This document shows positions 40,290 to 50,215 of a stretch of 64,000 nucleotides of DNA, piece by piece. The stretch is taken from assembly GCF_001661265.1 (NCBI RefSeq), contig NW_017567020.1, positions 1-64,000 on the forward strand. The letters are read 5' to 3'. Below the pieces are notes generated by a model. The model saw only the letters and a list, made by a program, of their open reading frames with translations, did not search any database and was not told the DNA's origin. The position numbers were made by a program, and so were the translations under genes. This DNA comes from Saitoella complicata NRRL Y-17804. Its lineage: Eukaryota; Ascomycota; Saitoellomycetes; Saitoellales; Saitoellaceae. Position 1 is the stretch's first letter, and every line of letters begins with the position of its first letter.

Positions 40290-40976
40290 GTGATAGAATA
40301 GGATAGGATGCGAGGTATGATATGGATGGGTGTGGATGGTGTTTTTGATAGGGTACCGGGATTTTCTGTTTGTTTTTGTTGGCCATGGGTTTGACATACC
40401 CTTACTTGGGTTTACTTGGTTTTGGATTTGGGCATTTGTTTCGGCAGTAGTGACTAAAAAAGATACTGAATTGACTTGGATAATCATACGGAATTTGTCG
40501 TGGCTATCTGACAAGAGTCATTGAGCTGTGTACATGTCCGCTCAGCGAGGTGTACCAGCATTCATTGCCAGAAAGAGCATCAACAGCTGGCCGAACAAAC
40601 GTGTGACAGGTGTAACTTCAATCAACAACCCATTCCATCATTGATCCGCAACAGCAGTCCCTTCCCGTGTTCATCACACTGGTGTCGCCCCCACTCCCAC
40701 CCGGGCCCCACGCATATCAAGTCGATGACAAATCAACCACCGTGCCTCATCCTTGCCACCCGGCACGCTCAACAGCCGATTCCGTCTTCCATATCCCTTC
40801 TATCCCTCCCTATAATTCGCAATCATTGCTCACCCATTCCTGATTTCAAAGCAGCCCAAGCCCTAAAGGTTAGCTGCGCCCTGGGACCCGCGCGCACGCA
40901 AGACCTCTAAACCTCTGTGTCCGCAAATTTCTGCCCCCTCTGTCACACCCAACACCAACCCGAAAAATCAGTAAAA
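40290..40976. promoter_or_regulatory. 3' flank of CYR1 and promoter of RPL10
   Basis: The RPL10-proximal part contains AGCCCTAA (40859-40866), 111 bp before the start codon, matching the ARCCCTAA site bound by Tbf1/Myb-type telomere-repeat factors in many fungal ribosomal-protein promoters. No other gene seen. Confidence 0.5.
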
Positions 40977-42148
40977 ATGGCTCGTCGTCCGGCTAGGTGA
41001 GTGAGAGATGTGGTTGTTTGTGCGTTGTTCAGCAGTGTGCATTGTGCTTTGGAGGCGAATTGGGTCGGTTTTGGAGGGGTCGAAAATGGGGGTTTCGGAA
41101 ACAAATTCGGTGTGGGTCAATGGGCGGTTGTACGGCTTCGGCAAGGTCATCAGCGTGTTCTATGGCCTATTACGACAACGACGGTACCGTTCTTCTGCTC
41201 GATATTGACCTGGAAGGTGCTGTTTCGAATTTGAATGGTGTCGCCACCGTCCTGTCAGCACCAGCCTTGGTCGACATACATCCCAGGGTCCGCCTTGCTT
41301 CAGCAATTGCTCAGAAAGGCTCCAGTACACTTCAGCGAGTCAGTTTGTATGCGTCAATGCCAGCATTTATCCTGTCCTCGTTCGGAACAAATTTTCTTTG
41401 TTGTCGTGCTGGTCCTCCGTTCGACCCACCATGGCCAATCGCACTGCTGAACAATGCTGACCAACATACAACGTTATCTGAACGGGTTTACTGACCTCTA
41501 TTTAGGTGCTACCGCTACTGCAAGAACAAGCCCTTCCCCAAGTCTCGCTACAACCGTGGTGTCCCTGACCCGAAGATCCGCATCTTCGACCTCGGTCGCA
41601 AGAGGGCCTCCGTTGACGAGTTCCCCTTCTGTGTCCACCTCGTCTCCAACGAGTACGAGCAGCTCTCCTCCGAGGCTCTCGAGGCCGGTCGTATTTGTGC
41701 CAACAAGTACATCGGTAAGACCTCCGGAAAGGACTCCTTCCATCTCCGTGTCCGCCCTCACCCCTTCCACGTCGTCCGTATCAACAAGATGTTGTCTTGC
41801 GCTGGTGCCGATAGGTTGCAGACTGGTATGCGTGGTGCTTGGGGTAAGCCCAATGGTTTGGTCGCTCGTGTCAACATTGGCCAGATCATCATGTCCGTCC
41901 GTACCCGTGACAACAACAAGGCTGTTGTCATCGAGGCTTTGAGGCGTTCTGCCTACAAGTTCCCTGGACAGCAGAAGATTGTCGTTTCCAAGAAGTGGGG
42001 TTTCACCTCCCTTAACCGTGAGGAGTACGTTGCTCTCCGTCAGGAGGGTCGTGTCAAGCCCGACGGTGCTTACGTCAAGTTCTTGACCAACCGTGGTTCC
42101 CTCGAGAAGAACTTGAAGGCTTTCCCCGAATTCAACGCTACCGCTTAA
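40977..42148 (+). CDS. RPL10: 60S ribosomal protein L10 (uL16)
   Basis: Exon 1 is 40977-40996 (only MARRPA and part of Arg7) and exon 2 is 41506-42148; 220 aa. The join gives [20 protein letters not shown], the invariant uL16 start, and the remainder matches throughout ([23 protein letters not shown]-like [15 protein letters not shown]). L10 docks late on the 60S subunit and is needed for subunit joining and Nmd3 release. The intron is 509 bp, about nine times longer than most other introns in the window, as often seen in highly expressed ribosomal-protein genes. Codon use is strongly biased to C- and G-ended optimal codons. Confidence 0.98.
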
Positions 42149-42895
42149 ATGTGGAGTTTGTGAGTTTTTGGAGAGTTGGAGAAGTCTGAGGTGGAGAAAA
42201 GTTGGTGTGAGGAGGTGTTAGAAGGGAGATATCTTTTTTTTCTGGGGTCAGGGGGGTTCGGGTTTCTTGTACTTTTTGCAAACTTGGGTTACACCTACTC
42301 GGGAGAATGGATGCCATTTCAAAAACAGAGTTGTCTGTCCATGTGTCGTGCTTGTGCGTGTGCGTGTTGCCTGTTCATGTGTCTGTGTTCGAATTGCCAA
42401 GGATGTAGAGCCTGTCCCTTGAGCACATGTACCATGTTGTAAAGTCTTCAGTGTCGACATACGCCGAGGTCGAAGTTCGGGACAGGTATCGTCGACGAGG
42501 CCATTGTACCCGGACACCTCGGCCGTGCTGCCACTCGTTGTCAACCAAAGAGCCTCCGAGATAGACCAAAAGTATGATCCGACGTTCCCTGATCGAACCG
42601 AAATACTTCCTTGCATCCCAGGTCATTCCCAACCGAATCGTGCACAGACCTTCGCCTCGTAGTGTTCATGTAGACTGATTTCATTTTCCCTTATCGCCCC
42701 CGGTCGGTCCGCGTCCCCCACGGCTGCTGAGAGCACGTACAAATACTCCACCAACACCCCAACCACAAACAACACCCTCAACCAACCAGCAAGTCTGCCT
42801 GGAGCAGCAGCCATATAAACCCTCCTTTGACCATACGCATATATCTGCTCTACACCACCCACCTCTGCCGCCAGTGAGAAAGTCAGTCTTACGTC
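42149..42895. other. Intergenic, no gene identified
   Basis: 3' flank of RPL10 followed by the upstream region of the next gene. Includes a run of eight T at 42233-42240 and GT-rich DNA near 42340-42390. No coding or RNA gene seen. Confidence 0.4.
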
Positions 42896-44329
42896 ATGGC
42901 TTCCTACGGCTACTTCACACCCCATCACACCCACCCAACTTACCACCGCCGGGACACCTCCTCCTCACTCGAACGTCTCCAAGCCGCCGAAGTCGGACGT
43001 GCACGTCGCGAATCCGCCGTATCAGACCGGGACCTACAGGAACGGGAATGGGTTATCTTTAGTGGGAGGCCGGGGTTGGGGGGGCATAGGGATTCGATTC
43101 AGAGTTTGGGGAGTGGGGTTACGGGGAGTTTGATGTTGAGTAGTGTTAGTGGGGTGGAGAGTCAGGCTGTTACACTTTCCAGTGGGACGGGTGGGGGGAT
43201 CGGGAGCGGGAGCGGGAGTGGGAGCGGGAGCGAGAGTGGGAGTGGAGAGGCTGTTGAAGTGAGTGCAGCACGCCGAGGACCAGCACTCCAGTTCCCGAGC
43301 GTGCACGAAGAACTAACATTAAGTACCGCATCCGACGCACGGACAGTTACCACCACTTCCACAGAAGATGAAGCCGCTTCACTCCTCGCAGACGTCATGG
43401 TGACCCCCACCTCCGACGAGGAAACAAAGCGAAAAGCACATGGGACAGATGCCGTGGTGGATGTAGACGAAGTGGACGAAGGCACAGCAAGCGTCCGCCG
43501 TGTAGAGGCATGGATGCGAACAGTCGATTCCGCACCTCTATCCCCCTCCGTCGAAATACCCGCACCACCCACCTCCACTCACCCTCCAGCACCAGCACCC
43601 GCAACTTCTACGTTAAATGCGGAAGAAGGCATCGTGAGACGAGTCATGCGCGAACTCCTCCACCTAGACGACGAAGTCCTCGAAGTATTCTTCGGCGAAC
43701 GCGTCTGCTCCCTCTCTCCCACCTCCTCCGCCCACCGCACCCGGGCACCGCCGCCAAGTCCTGCAGGGTTCGATGCACGGAGTTTGGCGCCGGATGATAG
43801 TGCGAGTGCGATGGAGGTGGTGGGGAGTATTGGGAGTGATAGTTTGGATGGGGTTGTTGCTGAGCTTGGGATGGCGGGGGGGAGGGCGGCGAGTATGGGG
43901 TTTGCAGGGCTGGAGGGGGAGGATTACTCGAGGCCGAGACGGGGTGGGGCTGGGGCTGTGGAAGAGATGGATTTGGCAACGAGTATTTGGCGGGCGGTAC
44001 AGTCCTACCTCCACTCCCTCTCCCACCCCACCTCTCCCCACGCCAACGCCAACGCCAACGCCAACGCCAACAACCACGCTCACCCACCCACAACCGCCGA
44101 CCGCGTCCGTCTCCACTTCCACCGTCCCGATCTCTACACCATGAACTCCAACCTAACCTCAAATTGGGAAAGGCGCCTAAGTGATTTGGGCCGTAGGGCG
44201 CAGAGTCATTACTCACCGAAACCGATGAGGAGCTGGACGTGTCGGAGTCAGAGTCGGAGTTTGATTACGAGGACGACGGGGGTGGGCGTACTTGGGGTTG
44301 GGTGGATGGGGAGTTGGGCGGAGATTTGA
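42896..44329 (+). CDS. Hypothetical low-complexity protein; 3' end uncertain
   Basis: A 477-codon frame from ATG 42896, good context. The product is mostly disordered: a (GS)n run near residue 105 from a GGGAGY repeat, acidic and Ser/Pro-rich parts, and an (Asn-Ala)n run near residue 385 from an AACGCC repeat. A possible folded patch is EEGIVRRVMRELLHLDDEVLEVFFGERV around 245-275. Near the end another frame (about 44203-44370) encodes a more natural acidic tail, TDEELDVSESESEF, so the true 3' end may use an intron or shift. Family unknown. Confidence 0.55.
   Translation: MASYGYFTPHHTHPTYHRRDTSSSLERLQAAEVGRARRESAVSDRDLQEREWVIFSGRPGLGGHRDSIQSLGSGVTGSLMLSSVSGVESQAVTLSSGTGGGIGSGSGSGSGSESGSGEAVEVSAARRGPALQFPSVHEELTLSTASDARTVTTTSTEDEAASLLADVMVTPTSDEETKRKAHGTDAVVDVDEVDEGTASVRRVEAWMRTVDSAPLSPSVEIPAPPTSTHPPAPAPATSTLNAEEGIVRRVMRELLHLDDEVLEVFFGERVCSLSPTSSAHRTRAPPPSPAGFDARSLAPDDSASAMEVVGSIGSDSLDGVVAELGMAGGRAASMGFAGLEGEDYSRPRRGGAGAVEEMDLATSIWRAVQSYLHSLSHPTSPHANANANANANNHAHPPTTADRVRLHFHRPDLYTMNSNLTSNWERRLSDLGRRAQSHYSPKPMRSWTCRSQSRSLITRTTGVGVLGVGWMGSWAEI
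44041..44071 (+). repeat. AACGCC hexanucleotide microsatellite, coding
   Basis: Five uninterrupted AACGCC units giving alternating Asn and Ala in the hypothetical protein. A length change in steps of one unit would keep the frame. Confidence 0.85.
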
Positions 44330-45301
44330 GAGTGTGCATGCTTGAGGGGGGTCGAGGGAATGGTTTGTGAGGTTTCATGCATATGGATGCCTGATGGGAA
44401 CGGGGATGCTGGGTGCTGGACGGGGTTTTGGGTGCTTTTCTTCGTTGGGCCGGTTCTGATAGGCTTACACAGTCCTGCATAGACGCCTGTTATGGTTTAC
44501 TTCTTTCAATGAGCCACGCCTAATTACTGTTAACGTTGTACACATGTGGAGCATTGAGCGCTTCGTGGTACCGGTTATCGAGCTTATCTAAGGTTGGCAC
44601 TATCGATAGGCTCGTCGGTGTGTAGAGATGAGCTCGAGGATACCGGGTCTTCCGGAAGCTATCAAATATGATGGAATGAAGTTTCCGCCTTTCACTGCCA
44701 CCCCTCAGTCCGTGAACCGAAATGGAGCTGTAAAAGAGAAGAGACTCCCTCCACGTATTAGCTGTTACGCCAAGAAAGCGATGAATAGGAAATGGGTGTG
44801 GCCTAATCGCCCATGAAGAACTACACGTAGCAATCCTCTATCGTCGGCGAAGGGACGCTCGGGGCATGTGTCAGTCAAACAAGCACCGGGACTCAGTGCG
44901 GAAGCTGGTAACCGTGTCAAATGGTTGTGGAGAAGTCAGATGGAGCGCTTGGAGAATCTCTTTGTAAAAGATTTGTTAATGTCGCTTTCAGCTCGCTTGA
45001 AGACTGAAGCTCTCGCTGACGCGAATCGCAAATGTCCCACGGTGACCCGACCCGATCCGGTAGGGCAGCAACGAGAAACGCCAAGCGATCAGAGCAAGAG
45101 TCATCTTGGCGTCTTGAAAGCCTGGTAGACCCATGCTGCGTTGTCAAACAGGAGTCGCTATGGGGGCCTCATTCAACATGCGACGATGGTATAAGACACT
45201 TTCGGCTCACATCACGACAGCAGCCTCTCTGCGGAAGGAGACAAAACGCGTGAAAACGATCAGCCTACTATATTGGACGCGCTGTGAAAGATCATCCAAT
45301 A
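44330..45301. other. Intergenic, no gene identified
   Basis: Nearly 1 kb with only short, unsupported frames (for example 44628-44816). The last 10 bases are the CATCCAATA flank of the tRNA-Val gene. Confidence 0.4.
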
Positions 45302-45375
45302 GGTTCCGTGGTCTAGTTGGTTATGGCGGCGCCTTAACACGGCGCAGGTCCCCGGTTCAATCCCGGGCGGAATCA
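45302..45375 (+). tRNA. tRNA-Val (AAC), copy 2
   Basis: Mature part identical to the copy at 7949-8022. Preceded by CATCCAATA and an upstream CGCTGTGA also found at copy 1; terminated by TTTTGC. Confidence 0.97.
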
Positions 45376-45471
45376 CATCTTTTGCTTAGTCTTCTGGCTG
45401 CTTTCCAATGATCGCGTTTTGCTTTCCGTCGCGTAGTATCTATTCCTAGACGTTTGCACTGTCCACACGCT

Positions 45472-46466
45472 TCACGACATATCCATCTCATCACCACCTC
45501 CCTGTCCCTCCTCCGTTTGCCCTGGCTCAGCAGTATCTCCAGACCCTGAATTCGGCGTTCCCTCCTTACTCTTCTCCACCGTCCTTTCCCGTTCCCGTTC
45601 CCGTTCGCGGTCTCTCGATGGTGACGGCGCATGCGTCCCACTCGGCGTTCCAGTCCCCGACGTCGCTCCTCGCGGTGTATCGACCATATCAACCTCATCG
45701 CTCTCTCTATCCCCTTCCTCCTCCGCGCTGCCTTCCGGCTCGCCCTGAATAACTCTTCGCATACCCTCCAGCCCAGCTTCCACATTCGTGAACTGCTCTT
45801 TTCTTCTCTGCCACGTCTCCGCATACCCCTCCCGTTCCTGCTCCAACTCACTTATCTCCCTCTCAAGCTCGGAAATGGCTTCGTTGATCTCGGACCGGGA
45901 TTTAGGGTGGCGGGAGAGGATTGTGCGGGCGAGGTTGTCGTATGAGATTTTTTGGGCGCGGGATTGGAGGGCGTGTGAGAGGGCGAAGCGGGATTGGGTT
46001 ATCTGGGTTTGTGTTTGGGTGACGGATTGTTCTGGTTCAAAGGGTCAGCTGATTGTCAATGTGAAGCACGACACCACAAAGAGGAAGACGGACGTATTGA
46101 CAGTTTCTCGGCTTCGTAGCGCGCGACTTCCCGTTCATTTGCTGTTCGGAGAACTTGTTGTCGAAAGATGGTGTTGGAGAAGGAGGAGAACTCTAGATCT
46201 AGCTCCTCTCGTAGTGCGTCACTGTCCATAAACTCGTCAATACAATTTTTGGATCATCGGTGATTAAGGACATACAGTTCTTCGCCTGTAGGCAGTTCCG
46301 TTAGAGACGTGATCTTCCCGACTTGTTTTACGATGCGTTTGAGAGGGCGTTCTTCCACGGCGAGGCGGGACTTGATGATGACATCTGTTCGATTTGTCAG
46401 TGAAATTGAGAAAACGGCACCGAGGACAAGCGAACCTTCTTCGGAAACGGGGAGCTTCAATGACAT
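45472..46466 (-). CDS. THOC7: THO complex subunit 7 (THOC7/Mft1-like)
   Basis: Four exons on the minus strand: 46466-46436, 46384-46276, 46221-46094 and 46031-45472; introns 51, 54 and 62 bp; 275 aa. The spliced N-terminus MSLKLPVSEEDVIIKSRLAV and RPLKRIVKQVGKI match the THOC7 start; a central coiled coil follows with the family hallmark YDNLARTILSRHP (yDaLAkvI..hPdR in animals), then ISELEREISELEQE and a WQRRKEQF stretch. The C-terminus is acidic and low-complexity, with an (RE)n run. THO couples transcription to mRNA packaging and export. Exon borders were fixed by these conserved blocks, and the third donor is GTCCGT. Confidence 0.85.
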
Positions 46467-46840
46467 GGTAGTGATATGGTGGTGATGTATAACCTTCAAG
46501 AGCTGCAGCTGGTGCATGTCCGTAGGGGCACCGGCCAGCGCAGGGACCCTCGAGGTTATCAGGTATCTTGTAGGAGAAGTAGACTGAGTAGAAGTATATT
46601 AACAAATGTAACATTTCAAAATGAAAAAAAGGATCTTTCTCCATATCACGGGACGACTGCGGGTTCGGAACGGGATGCAATAGGCCTAGGTCTAAAGGGG
46701 TCGCAAACATCGCATCACGCCTACGACAAAAACATACGAACGACGACAAACCTCAGGAGACGTTTATAGACAGCCATCCAAGCAGCTGTGCGTCCAGCAG
46801 AGCTCATCGAAGCATACAAGTCATTAACTCTATCCTCAGG
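46467..46840. other. Divergent promoter region, THOC7 and Nab2 genes
   Basis: About 370 bp between the head-to-head starts of two genes for mRNA-export factors. No TATAAA box seen. Shared regulation is plausible but unproven. Confidence 0.45.
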
Positions 46841-48657
46841 ATGGACCACAACGCAATAGTCATGGTTCGTATCTCGCCCCCCCCCCCCAAACCTTCATGA
46901 CCATGCATATACTAACCATTCCTCTCTTCTAGTCCTGCGTAGAGAAGAAGATTGTACAAGACGGATTCGTGGCAGCCGACGACGGCCCAATGTACGCCGA
47001 GTTCATCACCGTCATGGCCATGAACGGCAAACAGGAGGCCGAGATGAACACGGAACTCAGCGATCTTTTCGGCGCGAAATATGATCCGGCGTTTGGTACT
47101 TGGGTGAAGCAGCTGGTACAGCATATTGAGCAAGGCGGGACGGTTGCGCCTGAGCATTTGATGCCCCAACACCGACCCCAAGAAGCGGCAGCGGTCACGG
47201 TGGCGGATGCAGACCCTCAGCAGGATCAGAATGAGCAGTACGAACAGTACGACGATGCCGCCATGGACGACCAACCAGCAAAATTGACAGGAAGAGCACG
47301 GGTAGCAGGGAACCCCTACCCAGCACCCCGATTATTCAACCAGCTCACGAAAGCACTGGAGCGGAATCCCGATACTCTATCCAAACCACGCCGAAAATCG
47401 ATTGATCCCGAGCTTGGAGTAGCTGTACCAACGGGACCGAAGAACGATATCGCGCCGCCGACGGGACCGAGAAGAGGGGGTGGGCCAGTGGGGTTGGATC
47501 GTGGGCTTAGGAGTGGAGGACGCGCAAACGGAGGACCATTAAGAGGGATGAACAACCAGAACCAGCGTGGTGCTCGTGGTGGAGCACAGATGAACCCACA
47601 CATGAACAATATGAACAACGGCCGCATGGTACAAACTCCCTTCGGCCCAATCCCAGCCCATGTCCTCGCAATGGCAACAAACATGGCCTCCATGCTCTCC
47701 GCCAACGGACAATTTCCCGCTCCACCAAACACTCTCGCACAACGCCTCGGCGCAGATCCCACACGACAAACGAAACCTCGATGCAATAAATGGCCGATGT
47801 GTCCTTATGGACAGAAGTGCCAGTTTCCGCATCCGGGGAAGGTGTGTCCGATGTTCCCCCGGTGTCCGAAGCCGAGGGGGACTTGTGATGGGATTCATCC
47901 TGGGGAGGATATGCCTGTGCACGAGGTTCAAGCATTTATCACAAAACAGCAAAAGAACAACGCCTCAAACGGAACGAAGACGAACGGTGCTGGTGGGGTT
48001 AAGAAGGAGGGAGTGTCGCCGGTTGTGAGTGGGGATGCACCGCTGTGCAAGTACGACTCGAAATGCCAGAATGCAGCATGTTACTTCGCGCACTCCACCC
48101 CCGCCGCACCCGAAGGACAAGGTCTCGTATTGAGACCCGAGCCATGTCCCTCCGGAGCAGACTGCGCTGACGCCGAATGCGACCGCGCTCACCCATCCCC
48201 CGCCATCAACAAGCCCGCAACCGACGGCGACACAGCCATGGACGGCGCAGCTGAACACAAAGAGGTAGATACCCGCCCCCCCTGCAAATTCTACCCCGAC
48301 TGTGCCAAGGGTGACGCCTGCCCCTTCCGCCACGACGCAAACACCTCAACGACAGTCCAGATCCCCTGCCATTTCGGACTCACGTGTACGCGTCCCAACT
48401 GCCACTTCCTCCACCCCGCGGGCGATGATGGGAAGTTTCCCATCCCGTGTAGGTTTGGAGCGAGGTGTAAGAATGATAAGTGTAGGTATCAGCATGCGCC
48501 GGATTTGAAGAATAAGATTTGGACGAGGGATGGAGGAGGGGTGGGGACGAGTGAGAGGGCGTTTGTGGGTGGGGAGGTGGTCGAGAAGGTTGTTCCTGGG
48601 AGTGGAGTTGGGGTTGAGATTACGATCGGGGAGAATGATGTTGAGATGGCTGCTTGA
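46841..48657 (+). CDS. NAB2: Nab2-type poly(A)-binding CCCH zinc-finger protein
   Basis: Exon 1 is 46841-46864 (MDHNAIVM) and exon 2 is 46933-48657, with a 68-bp intron containing a run of ten C; 582 aa. The N-terminal helical domain (about 1-95, with AKYDPAFGTWVKQLVQHI) is the Nab2 N-fold that contacts Mlp/Gfd1 export partners. A middle Gly/Arg/Asn-rich RGG-like part follows, then a C-terminal array of about seven closely spaced Cys-Cys-Cys-His fingers: CNKWPMCPYGQKCQFPH, CPMFPRCPKPRGTCDGIH, CKYDSKCQNAACYFAH, CPSGADCADAECDRAH, CKFYPDCAKGDACPFRH, CHFGLTCTRPNCHFLH and CRFGARCKNDKCRYQH. Nab2/ZC3H14 controls poly(A) length and nuclear export. Confidence 0.93.
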
Positions 48658-49007
48658 GCCTAAGAAGTCATGGCGAGCAAGCGGCGAGGAAAATGATGAG
48701 GAGTATTTGAGTGGAAAAGAGTTGTGACTGGGTGATTGGGATTACGAAGGCGCATCTTTTCTTGTATGGAAGGAAAATGCATTGGTAGAATGATATGATC
48801 TGGCTATACGTCTCCTATACCGAACCGTTTGACATTCGCCATGCTGTACTCCGCGCGCTCAAACCCTACCCTGCTCCTCGGCTGTGACAGGCAGCACCAG
48901 CCCCACTCACAACCGCACGCGCCACACCTGTCCTCCAAACTTCGAGCTCACTCGCAAAAGTTACCAACCCGAGCATCTCCACCACCCCAGACAAAAAAAC
49001 AGCAGCA
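48658..49007. promoter_or_regulatory. Promoter region of RPL30
   Basis: Contains AACCCTAC (48862-48869), one base off the ARCCCTAA telomere-repeat-factor motif, 139 bp before the start codon, and pyrimidine-rich leader DNA. Confidence 0.45.
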
Positions 49008-49340
49008 ATGGCCCCCATCAAGAAGTCTAAGAAGAACGCCGAGTCCATCAACTCCCGTCTCGCCCTCGTCGTCAAGTCCGGAAAGTACACCCTCGGTTAC
49101 TCCTCCACCTTGAAGCAGCTCCGCTCCGGCAAGTCCAAGCTCATCATCATCGCCGCCAACTGCCCTCCTCTCCGCAAGTCTGAGATCGAGTACTACGCCA
49201 TGTTGGCTAAGACCAATGTTCACCACTACTCTGGTAACAACATTGATCTTGGAACTGCTTGTGGTAAGCTTTTCCGTGTTGGTGTCATGTCTATCCAGGA
49301 TGCTGGTGACTCTGACATCTTGGCTTCTCAAGCCGCTTAA
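49008..49340 (+). CDS. RPL30: 60S ribosomal protein L30 (eL30)
   Basis: Intronless, 110 aa, near the family length. Full-length match: [69 protein letters not shown]30 has the L7Ae-type kink-turn-binding fold and bridges the subunits. Yeast RPL30 has an intron near its start that the protein binds to stop its own splicing; here no intron exists, so that type of control cannot operate within the coding region. Optimal-codon bias is high, as in RPL10. Confidence 0.98.
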   Translation: MAPIKKSKKNAESINSRLALVVKSGKYTLGYSSTLKQLRSGKSKLIIIAANCPPLRKSEIEYYAMLAKTNVHHYSGNNIDLGTACGKLFRVGVMSIQDAGDSDILASQAA

Positions 49341-50215
49341 ATGGTATGTTTGATCCCCCTGTTCGTAACTCTCCTAAACCCCGGGGAAGAGATGCGTTTG
49401 AGAAGGTCGCTCTGGAGACAGAGATGGCTGGAGACGCTTTTTGTTCTGATGCTGATTGTGCGTGTGGTTTAGGTTTCACTCGCGTGATTCCTGTGATTTG
49501 AGTAAATCTTATGTCTCTTCTTGTGGATGTGCGCCTACGTGCTTGCTATGTTGCGGATTTTGGATGTCTTCGATTTAGGTCTGATGATGTTACTTAGCCG
49601 TATCAATATGAGTCTGGGGTTATCCTCTGGGGAATTTTTGCCCGTTTTGTTCATCGATATGTCGTAAGTTGTAATTGAAATGTGCGAAAGTCTTGCGGAT
49701 AGACCGAGATGGGACCGCGGACGGGGATGCGGCTGCAATGATCTGCTTTCTCGAAGGAGCGCTTCAGCGACGGCGACGTCGACCTCGAGCTGGTGCAGCT
49801 CCCGTCAAGCTGGACGACCACTCAGTCGATTGCCTCAGACGACCATAACATCATCTACCCTCACCCTCACACTTCCCTTTCTCTGTAACAGCCCAGTCGC
49901 CCTTCCCGTCCAATATCCACCGGCGCGCGCCATCCAACTCCGTGCATGCATCCTGATTAACGAGGTAAACAAAGCCGCCAGCAGGAGGTACATCTATGCC
50001 CAGAACCCTCGCCAAGAAGGGACGGTAGACAATTCAACAGCGAAGGGATCCCGGACTTTGGCCACCATTCGTTAATAAGAAGCAGCAAGTCGTTCGGAGC
50101 TGGTTCTCGCGTTCGACAAAGGCGGTCTTCACACCTTTTTCTTACATCTTACAGCAATTACAACGAGAAGGGATAGATTCCGATTTACAGCAGCACACAT
50201 CCCGGCAGCTACAAG
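49341..50215. other. Intergenic, no gene identified
   Basis: About 875 bp: 3' flank of RPL30, then the upstream region of the FLC-like gene with A-rich leader (ACAGCAATTACAACGAG). Short frames only. Confidence 0.4.

Noticed and set aside
40997-41505. C/D-box snoRNA in the RPL10 intron
   Set aside because: No RTGATGA box paired with a CTGA box at a proper distance.
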